This document shows positions 1-5,387 of a stretch of 7,007 nt of DNA, piece by piece. The stretch is from CAZUZD01 sp964624465 (GTDB lineage: Bacteria; Planctomycetota; Planctomycetia; Isosphaerales; Isosphaeraceae). The notes under the pieces were generated by a model. It ran no database searches. It was not told the DNA's origin and saw nothing but the letters and a program-made list of their open reading frames with translations. Position 1 is the stretch's first letter. Every line of letters starts with the position of its first letter. The translations under genes and the position numbers were made by a program. The stretch is taken from the NCBI GenBank assembly GCA_964624465.1, contig CAZUZD010000314.1, positions 1-7,007 on the forward strand, given 5' to 3'.

Positions 1-1
1 G

Positions 2-271
2 GCGAACGCGGCGCTCGACTCGGTCCGCTCGGCCCACGTCGCCACCCCGGCCGGCGACTGGTTCAGCGCCGGCGTGATCAGCGACGGCAGCCACTACGGC
101 GTGCCCTCGGGCCTGATCTACAGCTTCCCGCTGAAGACCGACGGCAAGACCTGGTCGGTGGTGAGCGGCCTGACGATCGACGCCGACGCCCAGGCGCGCA
201 TCGACGCCTCGGCGCAGGAGCTGATCGCCGAGCGCGACGCCGTGAAGGACCTGCTCGGCCCGGCCCTCTGA
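2..271 (+). CDS. mdh: Malate dehydrogenase, C-terminal end (partial, 5' end outside window)
   Basis: Only the last 89 residues are in the window; the frame is open from base 2 and ends in TGA at 269-271. The visible part matches the C-terminal domain of the lactate/malate dehydrogenase superfamily, in the roughly 325-residue malate dehydrogenase group. Diagnostic stretches are D-W-F-S-A-G-V followed by S-D-G-S-H-Y-G-V-P-S-G-L-I-Y-S-F-P, then V-V-S-G-L-T-I-D and a helix ending E-R-D-A-V-K-D-L-L. The G-[IV]-P-x-G-L-I-Y-S-F-P block is characteristic of this group rather than of E. coli-type Mdh. The enzyme interconverts malate and oxaloacetate with a nicotinamide cofactor in the cytoplasm, mainly for the TCA cycle. 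The nucleotide-binding Rossmann domain and the catalytic Arg/Asp/His residues lie upstream and cannot be checked, so cofactor preference is unknown. A stem-loop 12 bases after the stop probably ends the transcript, so the following gene looks separately transcribed. Confidence 0.9.
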   Translation, partial: ANAALDSVRSAHVATPAGDWFSAGVISDGSHYGVPSGLIYSFPLKTDGKTWSVVSGLTIDADAQARIDASAQELIAERDAVKDLLGPAL

Positions 272-283
272 GCCATCGGGTTT

Positions 284-309
284 CCCCGCGCCCTCGGGGG
301 CGGTCGGGG
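284..309 (+). terminator. GC-rich stem-loop after mdh, possible terminator
   Basis: CCCCG-CGCCC, a TCGG loop, then GGGCG, a two-base bulge and CGGGG form a 10-bp stem starting 12 bases after the mdh stop codon. There is no T-tract after it, so intrinsic termination is uncertain. It could instead stabilise the 3' end of the mRNA. Confidence 0.45.
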
Positions 310-323
310 CCGGGCGATCGGCC

Positions 324-352
324 TTGACCGCCCCGGGCGCCGGGGGTACTGT
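324..352 (+). promoter_or_regulatory. Candidate sigma70-type promoter of the CARDB protein gene
   Basis: TTGACC at 324-329 matches five of six bases of the -35 consensus. TACTGT at 347-352 matches three of six of the -10 box, including the conserved first T, A and last T. The spacing is exactly 17 bp. Transcription would start near 359, giving a leader of about 105 bases before the ATG at 465. The site lies between the mdh stem-loop and the next gene, where a promoter is expected. The -10 match is weak, so this is a candidate only. Confidence 0.45.
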
Positions 353-464
353 CCCCGGCCAATCCAGGGATGGATTCGCCTTGCCGCGCGCCGGGGCCGC
401 ACGGGGTCGCTCGACCCTGACGGCTGCCAACCGCGCGTGGTCTTCTCAGGGAGGAGAAGCTCAC

Positions 465-2489
465 ATGCCGTCCCGTGACCGTCGGGCCGCCGGGCGCCGC
501 CGCGCCTGGGGCCGTGGGCCCGTGATCGTCCGGTTCGAGCCGCTCGAGGATCGCCGGCTGCTGAGCACCTTCGAGGTCATCGGCTCGGGCCTCAACAGCA
601 CGTCCAGCGGCAGCACCGCCGCCGACGTGGGCTCCACCACCAGCGCCACGACCACGACCACCACCGCCACCCCCGCCAGCACCGGCACGATCAGCGGGGG
701 GACCTCGACGGCCGCCGCCGCCGTGACCGCGATCGCCAGCCAGATCGGCTCGGCCGCCAGCGCCGGCGTGGCCTCGTCGACCGCCGCCACCACCACGTCG
801 ACCACGACCACGACCACCACCCCGCCCAGCGTCCCGATCCCGGCGGCCTCCACCACGACGACCGCCGCGACCCCGACGAGCGCAGCGGCCGGCAAGCCCG
901 ACCTGATCGCGGGCCGGGTCGGCGCACCCGCGAACCTGGACTGGAACGAGACGTTCCCGCTCAGCGGCTCGATCCGCAACCAGGGCAACGGCGCCACCAC
1001 CGCCGCGTTCCTGGTCGACGTGTACGCCTCGCCCGCGACCCAGGTCGTGCGGGGCGCCGTCAAGCTGGGTACCGTCACCGTGCCGGCCGGGATCGGAGCC
1101 GGGCAGTCGTACGACTTCACGCAGTGGTTCACGACCCCGCCCTCGGCGGTCGTCAACACGGCCAAGCAGCCGTCGTACTACCTGGTCATGGCCGTCGACG
1201 CCGACAGCGCGGTGGCCGAGGGGAACGAGGCGAACAACGCGAACCTGGGGCTCCAGGGCGTCGACGCCGCGATGGTGACGTACACCCCCCGGGTGCCGCC
1301 GAAGCTCGTCGCCGCCGGCCTCAAGATCGACCCGACCCAGCTCGACTGGGGCGGCACGATGACCGTGACCACCACGCTCCGCAACGACTCGACGGGCAAC
1401 GCCCCGCCGACGAACGCCCGGATCGTGCTGGCCCCGGCCGGCGAGGACCCCTACGGCTCGCGCGGGTACACCGTCGGCCGGGTGCCGATGCCGGCGGTGC
1501 TGGGCAATCAGACCGTCAGCGCCACCCAGCAGATCCGCCTGCCGGCCAATCCGCCCACGGCGCTGGCCGGGGTCGGCGAGTTCCGGGCCTGGATGATCTC
1601 CGACGCCGACGAGGTGGCCGACCCGGTGATCCGGCCGCAGCGGGTGCAGGGCCAGGGCCTCGACTGGGTCGGCCTGCGGCTCACCCCCCGGGCGGCCGCC
1701 GTGGCCCCCACCCAGCTGCCCGACCTGAAGCTGGCCTCGATCGAGAACCCCGCGTCGATCGCCTGGGGCGAGTCGGTGCCGGTGAAGGCGAAGGTCGAGA
1801 ACAACGGCTCCAGCAACGCCGGCCCGTTCAAGGTCCGGTTCTTCCTGACCCAGGGCACCGGCTCGACCACCACGACCATGTCGCTCGGCGACGTGACCGT
1901 GCCGTCGCTCCAGGCGCAGTACGTGCAGGATGTGATGCAGACGATCACGCTGCCGGCCAACCCGCCGGCGGGCTTCAGCGCCAACGGCACACCGGGGGTG
2001 ATCGTCGCCCAGGTCGACCCCGACCGGTCGCTGGACGAGTCGAGCACGACCAACAACGTGCTCAGCTCGCCGCCGATCACCCTGCGGGTGGTGGGCACCG
2101 ACGGCAGCACCACGCCGATCCTGACGACCACCGCGCCAGCCAACGTGACCCCGACGACCACCGCCGCCACCAAGGCGATCACGCCCACCATCCAGCAGCC
2201 CGCCACGACCACGACCACCACGACGACCGCGGCCGCCACCCCGGCGACCACCGCCGCCGCGACCCGCGCCGCCCGCCTGGCCGCCCTGAAGGTCCGGACG
2301 GCCGTGACGCCCAGGGCGCCCCGGACCAAGGTGGTGGTCCAGCGGCCGGTTCGCGCCAATCCCCCCAAGCTGCGCGTTTACCCGCAGGCGAACGCCGCGG
2401 CCGCGCGGGCCGTGAGGCCCCTGCTGAGGGCGAAGGCGACCCCGCCGGCCGCAGGGTCGACCACGCCGGGCGCCGCTCAAAACGCGTGA
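465..2489 (+). CDS. Thr/Ala-rich exported protein with three CARDB-like domains and planctomycete LEP-x-x-LL N-terminus
   Basis: A 674-residue protein starting at ATG 465, chosen because AGGGAGGAG lies 8-10 bases upstream at 448-456. The frame is open further upstream, but that part overlaps the promoter. Residues 1-23 are very basic, and residues 24-34 read FEPLEDRRLLS, the N-terminal signature seen on many planctomycete surface or secreted proteins; there is no classical hydrophobic signal peptide. Residues about 45-143 are a Thr/Ala/Ser-rich low-complexity linker. Three Ig-like beta-sandwich units resembling CARDB (cell adhesion related domain in bacteria) follow at about 145-272, 279-408 and 418-542. 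Units 1 and 3 carry the typical core: P-D-L start, a W-x-E-[ST] turn, R-N-Q-G-N or E-N-N-G-S, and an ending D-x-D/E-x-x-E-x-N-N-x-N/S. Unit 2 is more diverged at its end. A second poly-Thr linker (549-600) leads to a basic C-terminal tail. A role in extracellular binding or adhesion is inferred from the domain type only; no catalytic domain is visible. Confidence 0.85.
   Translation: MPSRDRRAAGRRRAWGRGPVIVRFEPLEDRRLLSTFEVIGSGLNSTSSGSTAADVGSTTSATTTTTTATPASTGTISGGTSTAAAAVTAIASQIGSAASAGVASSTAATTTSTTTTTTTPPSVPIPAASTTTTAATPTSAAAGKPDLIAGRVGAPANLDWNETFPLSGSIRNQGNGATTAAFLVDVYASPATQVVRGAVKLGTVTVPAGIGAGQSYDFTQWFTTPPSAVVNTAKQPSYYLVMAVDADSAVAEGNEANNANLGLQGVDAAMVTYTPRVPPKLVAAGLKIDPTQLDWGGTMTVTTTLRNDSTGNAPPTNARIVLAPAGEDPYGSRGYTVGRVPMPAVLGNQTVSATQQIRLPANPPTALAGVGEFRAWMISDADEVADPVIRPQRVQGQGLDWVGLRLTPRAAAVAPTQLPDLKLASIENPASIAWGESVPVKAKVENNGSSNAGPFKVRFFLTQGTGSTTTTMSLGDVTVPSLQAQYVQDVMQTITLPANPPAGFSANGTPGVIVAQVDPDRSLDESSTTNNVLSSPPITLRVVGTDGSTTPILTTTAPANVTPTTTAATKAITPTIQQPATTTTTTTTAAATPATTAAATRAARLAALKVRTAVTPRAPRTKVVVQRPVRANPPKLRVYPQANAAAARAVRPLLRAKATPPAAGSTTPGAAQNA
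597..893 (+). repeat. Thr/Ala/Ser low-complexity linker 1 (ACC/ACG codon runs)
   Basis: Residues about 45-143 of the CARDB protein. The DNA has long runs of ACC and ACG codons mixed with GCC, with dense tracts near 646-672 and 785-822. At protein level these give uninterrupted Thr runs of six and seven residues. Such linkers are usually extended and often O-glycosylated in secreted proteins; glycosylation here is inference. The near-simple-sequence DNA could vary in length between strains. Confidence 0.7.
2109..2264 (+). repeat. Thr/Ala low-complexity linker 2
   Basis: Residues about 549-600 of the CARDB protein, after the third domain. It includes eight consecutive Thr codons (2205-2228), alternating ACG and ACC. 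Its composition matches linker 1, suggesting expansion from a shared simple repeat or the same selection for an extended spacer. It separates the folded domains from the basic tail. Confidence 0.7.
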
Positions 2490-2575
2490 CCGGAAGGGTC
2501 GGGCGCAAGCCGCAAACCCTTTCGGCTCAACGTGAAGAAAACTTGAGAAAAAACTTCCGGGGTCTGGGCAATTTG

Positions 2576-2604
2576 TTGAAGGCCGGCGAATTGATGGCTA
2601 TGCT
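2576..2604 (+). promoter_or_regulatory. Candidate sigma70-type promoter of the hydrolase-fold gene, with A-rich upstream stretch
   Basis: TTGAAG at 2576-2581 and TATGCT at 2599-2604 each match four of six consensus bases and are separated by exactly 17 bp. Upstream, AAAACTT occurs twice (2538-2544 and 2550-2556) in phase at 12 bp. The block 2529-2604 is visibly richer in A and T than its surroundings, as expected for a melting or UP-like region. Transcription would start near 2611, about 100 bases before the start codon. Nothing else in the 221-base gap (2490-2710) suggests a gene. Confidence 0.5.
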
Positions 2605-2619
2605 TTGACCGAGTTCGGG

Positions 2620-2634
2620 GGTGGTCCGACCACC
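2620..2634. promoter_or_regulatory. Perfect 15-bp palindrome, candidate operator
   Basis: GGTGGTC-C-GACCACC is a perfect inverted repeat of 7-bp arms around one base. It starts about nine bases after the predicted transcription start at 2611. The short centre suits a dimeric DNA-binding protein better than an RNA hairpin, although a 5-bp stem with a five-base loop could form in the transcript. The regulator, if any, is not in the window. Confidence 0.4.
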
Positions 2635-2710
2635 GGCGCAGAGCCGGGGTCGGGCCCCGTCACCGGGTCGGTCCCCAGCGCCCCCGTCGACCGCCAGGAG
2701 TGATCGCGTG

Positions 2711-3499
2711 ATGAACGGAGAGCGACAGGTCAGCCCCCCGTTCGAGGCCACCAGCGGTCCCGCCGCGCTGGCCGAGTCGCGGTTCATCCCCCAGCGGTAC
2801 GAGCCCAACTACCCCTATCCGCTGCTGGTCCTGTTCCACGGCCGCGGCGGCGACGAGCACCAGATGCTCGCCTCGATGCCGGCGATGAGCTGGCGGAACT
2901 ACGTGGGCCTGAGCCTGCGAGGCCCCGAGGCCGTGACCCGCCGCGGCGAGCCCTCCGGCCACGGCTGGGGCTCGGCCTTCGCCCGGCCCGACCGACTCGG
3001 CGGCCACAGCTTCCGCTCCACCGAGCCGCCCGCCGCCACCGTCAAGCGCCTGCTGCACAACGACGGCCCCGGCGACGCGCTGGACCGCCTCGAAGACGGC
3101 GTCTTCAACGCGATCCGGGGCCTGCGGCGCTCGCTGCACGTGCACTCCGAGCGCATCTTCCTGGTCGGCGTGGGCGAGGGGGCGGCCGTCGCCTTCCGGC
3201 TCGGCCTGCGGTTCCCCGACCGGTTCGCCGGCGTGGTCTCGATCAACGGCTGGCTGCCCGGCGGCAATGCCCCGCTGGTGCGTCTGAAGGACTGCCGCGA
3301 CCTGCGGATCCTCATGCTCCACGGCGAGTGGAACGCCCGCGCCCCGATCGAGCGGGCCCGCCGCGACGTCGCCCTGCTGCGGTCCGGCGGCCTCCAGGTC
3401 GCCCACCAGGCGTACCCCTGTGCCCACCGCATCACCACCCCGATGCTCTCGGCCGCCGACACCTGGCTGATCAACCAGTGCACCGAGCCCGTGGCCTGA
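2711..3499 (+). CDS. Alpha/beta-hydrolase-fold protein (phospholipase/carboxylesterase type), probably catalytically dead
   Basis: A 262-residue protein starting at ATG 2711; GTG at 2708 is an equally possible start because AGGAG at 2696-2700 lies 7 bases from it and 10 from the ATG. The fold is recognisable: a beta strand ending P-L-L-V-L-F-H-G-R-G-G-D-E (residues 37-49) carries the oxyanion-hole HGxGG motif of the Abhydrolase_2/esterase group. Residues 149-175 form the nucleophile-elbow strand and helix, followed by F-A-G-V-V-S-I-N-G-W. The elbow reads G153-V-G155-E-G157, where active members have G-x-S-x-G, so the nucleophile Ser is Gly (codon GGC). The acid motif HGxxDxxxP reads H204-G-E-W-N208-A-R-A-P212, so Asp is Asn. 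The general base His is kept (Y-P-C-A-H239). An extra segment at about 80-125 makes it longer than the usual 210-230 residues. No signal peptide is seen, so it is probably cytoplasmic. Its substrate or binding partner is unknown. It is monocistronic between its own promoter and a terminator. Confidence 0.85.
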   Translation: MNGERQVSPPFEATSGPAALAESRFIPQRYEPNYPYPLLVLFHGRGGDEHQMLASMPAMSWRNYVGLSLRGPEAVTRRGEPSGHGWGSAFARPDRLGGHSFRSTEPPAATVKRLLHNDGPGDALDRLEDGVFNAIRGLRRSLHVHSERIFLVGVGEGAAVAFRLGLRFPDRFAGVVSINGWLPGGNAPLVRLKDCRDLRILMLHGEWNARAPIERARRDVALLRSGGLQVAHQAYPCAHRITTPMLSAADTWLINQCTEPVA

Positions 3500-3539
3500 C
3501 GCCGCCCTCGGACGACCGACCTCCAGTCGCCTGATCGGA

Positions 3540-3562
3540 CCGGGGCCCCCTGCGGGCCCCGT
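3540..3562. terminator. Perfect 9-bp hairpin between convergent genes, likely bidirectional terminator
   Basis: A-CGGGGCCC, loop CCTGC, then GGGCCCCG-T forms a perfect 9-bp stem. It lies 40 bases after the hydrolase-fold stop and 19 bases beyond the purN stop, in the only gap between the convergent gene pair. On the plus strand it is followed by TTCGCATTT, a short and imperfect T-rich run. Serving both genes is inferred from position. Confidence 0.65.
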
Positions 3563-3581
3563 TCGCATTTCCGGGGTTCGC

Positions 3582-4250
3582 TCAGCCGGGGCCAGGCGCC
3601 GATCGGGTGATCACCCGGCGGCCCTGCGTGACCAGCCGGCCCTGGGCGTAGAGGGAAATCGCCTCGGGCAGGGCCTCGCACTCGGCGGCGAAGACGCGGG
3701 CGGCGAGGGCGTCCGGGGTGTCGTCGTCGAGCACGGGCACGGCGCGCTGGAGCACGATCGGGCCGGTGTCATACGTCTGGTCGGCGAAGTGGACCGTGCA
3801 GCCCGAGAGCTTCACGCCCGACTCGATGGCCGCGCGATGCACCGCCTCGCCGTGGTACCCGTGGCCGCAGAACGCCGGGATCAGGGCCGGGTGGATGTTC
3901 AGGACGCGGCCGGCGTAGTCGTCGGGGATCTGCACCAGGCTCAGGAACCCGCCCAGGATCACCAGGTCGGCCCCATGCTCGCGGATCGGCGCGAAGACCG
4001 CGTCGCTGAAGTCGGCCAGGCTCGCGTGGCCCTTGCGGGTGACGACGTCGACCGGGATGCCGGCGGCCTGCGACCGCTCGATGGCCCGGATGCCGGGGCG
4101 GCTGGCGATGACCTGCACGACCTCGGCCCGCAGGGTGCCGGCGGCGATCCGGTCGATCAGGTTCTGCAGCGTCGTGCCGCCGCCGGACACGCACACGGCC
4201 AGGCGCAGGGGGGGCTCGTCGGGGCCGATCGGCGGATTGCGGGGGGACAC
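3582..4250 (-). CDS. purN: Phosphoribosylglycinamide formyltransferase (GART)
   Basis: A 222-residue enzyme that transfers the formyl group of 10-formyltetrahydrofolate to glycinamide ribonucleotide, the third step of de novo purine synthesis, in the cytoplasm. The start is GTG at 4248-4250, supported by GAGGA at 4257-4261 six bases upstream. The N-terminal nucleotide-binding loop reads S-G-G-G-T-T-L-Q-N-L-I-D (residues 22-33), in place of the E. coli S-G-N-G-S-N-L-Q. The catalytic residues are all present: Asn118 and His120 in L-N-I-H-P-A-L-I-P, and Asp161 in D-Q-T-Y-D-T-G-P-I-V-L-Q. The substrate loop A-F-C-G-H-G-Y-H-G differs from E. coli but resembles a variant I recall from planctomycete and related PurN. 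Length is close to the usual 190-220, with a short extra N-terminus. It lies 67 bases downstream of the Gly-rich protein gene on the same strand, with a hairpin between, so co-transcription is uncertain. The function is secure. Confidence 0.95.
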   Translation of the reverse strand: MSPRNPPIGPDEPPLRLAVCVSGGGTTLQNLIDRIAAGTLRAEVVQVIASRPGIRAIERSQAAGIPVDVVTRKGHASLADFSDAVFAPIREHGADLVILGGFLSLVQIPDDYAGRVLNIHPALIPAFCGHGYHGEAVHRAAIESGVKLSGCTVHFADQTYDTGPIVLQRAVPVLDDDTPDALAARVFAAECEALPEAISLYAQGRLVTQGRRVITRSAPGPG

Positions 4251-4289
4251 GCGGCGTCCTCGAACTCGGGGAAGGGACGGACCATGCGG

Positions 4290-4311
4290 GGCCGGGGCCC
4301 GTGCCCCGGCC
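4290..4311. terminator. Perfect 9-bp stem-loop between the Gly-rich protein gene and purN
   Basis: GGCCGGGGC, loop CCGT, GCCCCGGCC is a perfect inverted repeat starting 6 bases after the stop codon of the Gly-rich protein on the minus strand. No T-run follows on that strand, so it may be a weak terminator, an attenuating or stabilising hairpin, or a processing site between two co-transcribed genes. It lies about 29 bases upstream of the purN ribosome binding site and would not hide it. Confidence 0.45.
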
Positions 4312-4317
4312 GGAGCC

Positions 4318-5220
4318 TCAGCGGCGCGGGACCAGCGAACTCACACCCTGGCCGGGGACCAGGGTCCCCTGCATCACGCCGCCACCGACCGGGGCGCCGA
4401 AGCCGCTGACGCCGGCGGGCTGGCCGTAGCCGCCGATCGCCGCCGGGCCGGCGAAGGCGCCCGCCGGGGGGGAGCCGAAGCCGCCGATCGCCGCCGGGCC
4501 GCCGGCCAGGCCGGTCGGGGTGCCGAAGCCGCCCAGGTTCGTCGGTCCGCTGAAGCCCTGCGACGGGGCGCCGAAGGAACCGATCGCCGCCGGGCCGCTG
4601 ATGGCCAGGCCGGGCGATCCGAACCCGCCCATCGGCAGCGGCCCGCTGACCGTGCCGAGGGCTGGGCCGGCGAAGCTCGTCGCCCCCTGGCCCCAGCCGC
4701 CAGCGACGCTGGCCTCGCGGCGACCCGGGTTCACGACGCCGAAGCCGGGGACGAGCATCCCGCCGGCCACGTTGGCTGCCGGCGGGCCGGACCCGGGGGC
4801 CCCGTAGAGGCCGCCGTTGAGCACGCCGAAGCCGGGGGTGTAGTAGCCGCCGGCCACCTTCTCGGGCTTCACCGGCACGCCGTAGCCCGGCTGGTACAGG
4901 CCGCCGACGACGCGGTACGCCCCCGTGCGGCGATACAGGTCCTCGTAGAAGATCTCGTCCTGGATCCGGTCGCTCGCCGAGCGCGGCAGGGGATTGACCG
5001 GGTTCTCGTTGAGCGGGTTCCGCCAGAGCGTGGGCGGGGTCGTGATGTAGCCGGTGCCCACGCCCGGCACGAACGCGGCGGCCGGGAGGCTCGTGCCGGC
5101 CAGCCCGGAGCGCCGACCTCGCCCCTGGGCGTGGGCCGGCGTGGCGTCGGCGAGGGCCAGGCCCAGCAGGGCGCAGACGAGCATGCCGCGGCCGCTCACC
5201 GATCGCAGGGGCGTCGTCAC
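4318..5220 (-). CDS. Secreted Gly/Pro-rich tandem repeat protein, function unknown
   Basis: A 300-residue protein starting at GTG 5218-5220. The start is supported by GGAGGTGA (5225-5232 on the minus strand), a near-perfect Shine-Dalgarno sequence with GGAGG seven bases from the start codon. Residues 1-31 form a Sec signal peptide: basic n-region, hydrophobic core M-L-V-C-A-L-L-G-L-A-L-A, and likely cleavage after A-H-A31 before Gln32. Residues about 65-103 are the only stretch of ordinary composition, including D-R-I-Q-D-E-I-F-Y-E-D-L-Y-R-R. The rest is built from two repeat kinds: V-A-G-G-x-Y-x-P-G-F-G-V (starting at 104, 122, 151, and a degenerate copy near 283) and a 16-17-residue unit S-G-P-A-A-I-G-G-F-G-S-P (five copies, 192-272). 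It has few charges in the repeats and one Cys, in the signal peptide. A structural or envelope-associated role is plausible but not shown. I do not recognise the family. Confidence 0.8.
   Translation of the reverse strand: MTTPLRSVSGRGMLVCALLGLALADATPAHAQGRGRRSGLAGTSLPAAAFVPGVGTGYITTPPTLWRNPLNENPVNPLPRSASDRIQDEIFYEDLYRRTGAYRVVGGLYQPGYGVPVKPEKVAGGYYTPGFGVLNGGLYGAPGSGPPAANVAGGMLVPGFGVVNPGRREASVAGGWGQGATSFAGPALGTVSGPLPMGGFGSPGLAISGPAAIGSFGAPSQGFSGPTNLGGFGTPTGLAGGPAAIGGFGSPPAGAFAGPAAIGGYGQPAGVSGFGAPVGGGVMQGTLVPGQGVSSLVPRR
4405..4647 (-). repeat. Five tandem copies of a 48-51 bp unit (GPAAIGGFGSP type)
   Basis: These bases encode residues 192-272 of the Gly-rich protein. Four units are 16 residues and one is 17. 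The core GPAAIG is encoded by an identical 17-base sequence at 4433-4449, 4484-4500 and 4580-4596. The spacings of 51 and 96 bp equal one long unit and two normal units. The other two copies are diverged (GPLPMG and GPTNLG). DNA-level identity in three copies points to recent duplication or gene conversion. Confidence 0.8.
4735..4911 (-). repeat. Three dispersed copies of a VAGGxYxPGFGV motif
   Basis: This encodes residues 104-162 of the Gly-rich protein: VVGGLYQPGYGV at 104-115, VAGGYYTPGFGV at 122-133 and VAGGMLVPGFGV at 151-162. A degenerate fourth copy, MQGTLVPGQGV, sits at 283-293, beyond the other repeat block. Copies are irregularly spaced (18 and 29 residues), unlike the regular downstream repeats. 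Confidence 0.7.
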
Positions 5221-5315
5221 GGGCTCACCTCCCCGGTTCCGGACCTCGGGATCCGACGGCCGATCGCCCCCCGGGCCGCACGGGCCCGGGAAGCGATCAT
5301 CAGACGCTGTTCCGG

Positions 5316-5321
5316 ATCATA
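5316..5321 (-). promoter_or_regulatory. Possible -10 box upstream of the Gly-rich protein gene
   Basis: On the minus strand TATGAT (five of six to TATAAT) lies about 95 bases upstream of the GTG start. No good -35 box is present at 16-18 bp; TTGCCC at 5346-5351 is 24 bp away, too far. The 167-base gap (5221-5387) also has two similar stretches, AATCCCGGG...GGATCC at 5326-5342 and 5351-5365, in the 3'-flank of ileS. A separate promoter here is a weak inference. Confidence 0.25.
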
Positions 5322-5387
5322 GACGAATCCCGGGCCGGATCCTTCGGGCAAATCCCGGGGGATCCGCCGGATTGTTCGCGGCGCGAC

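Noticed and set aside
78..2480. An 800-codon open frame on the minus strand, antisense to mdh and the CARDB gene
   Set aside because: Its product is Gly/Arg/His-rich noise typical of the opposite strand of GC-rich genes. It has no recognisable domain, and the plus strand encodes clear protein families with good ribosome binding sites.
1124..2608. A 494-codon plus-strand frame overlapping the CARDB gene
   Set aside because: Arg/Pro/Gly/Asp-rich out-of-frame shadow of the real gene. It runs through the CARDB stop only because stop codons are rare at this GC content.
2605..2610. TTGACC as a second -35 box
   Set aside because: No plausible -10 sequence lies 16-18 bp downstream; the region there is GC-rich. 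It follows directly on the better TATGCT box.
2645..2659. CGGGG-TCGGG-CCCCG hairpin in the leader of the hydrolase-fold gene as a riboswitch or attenuator
   Set aside because: A 5-bp GC stem is expected by chance at this composition, and no competing structure, leader peptide or T-run accompanies it.
2621..2710. Upstream GTG start extending the hydrolase-fold protein by 30 residues
   Set aside because: The extension covers the palindrome and the AGGAG ribosome binding site, has no ribosome binding site of its own, and would begin almost at the predicted transcription start.
4033..5322. A 429-codon plus-strand frame opposite purN and the Gly-rich protein
   Set aside because: Low-information Ala/Arg/Gly translation spanning two real antisense genes and their spacer, with no domain.
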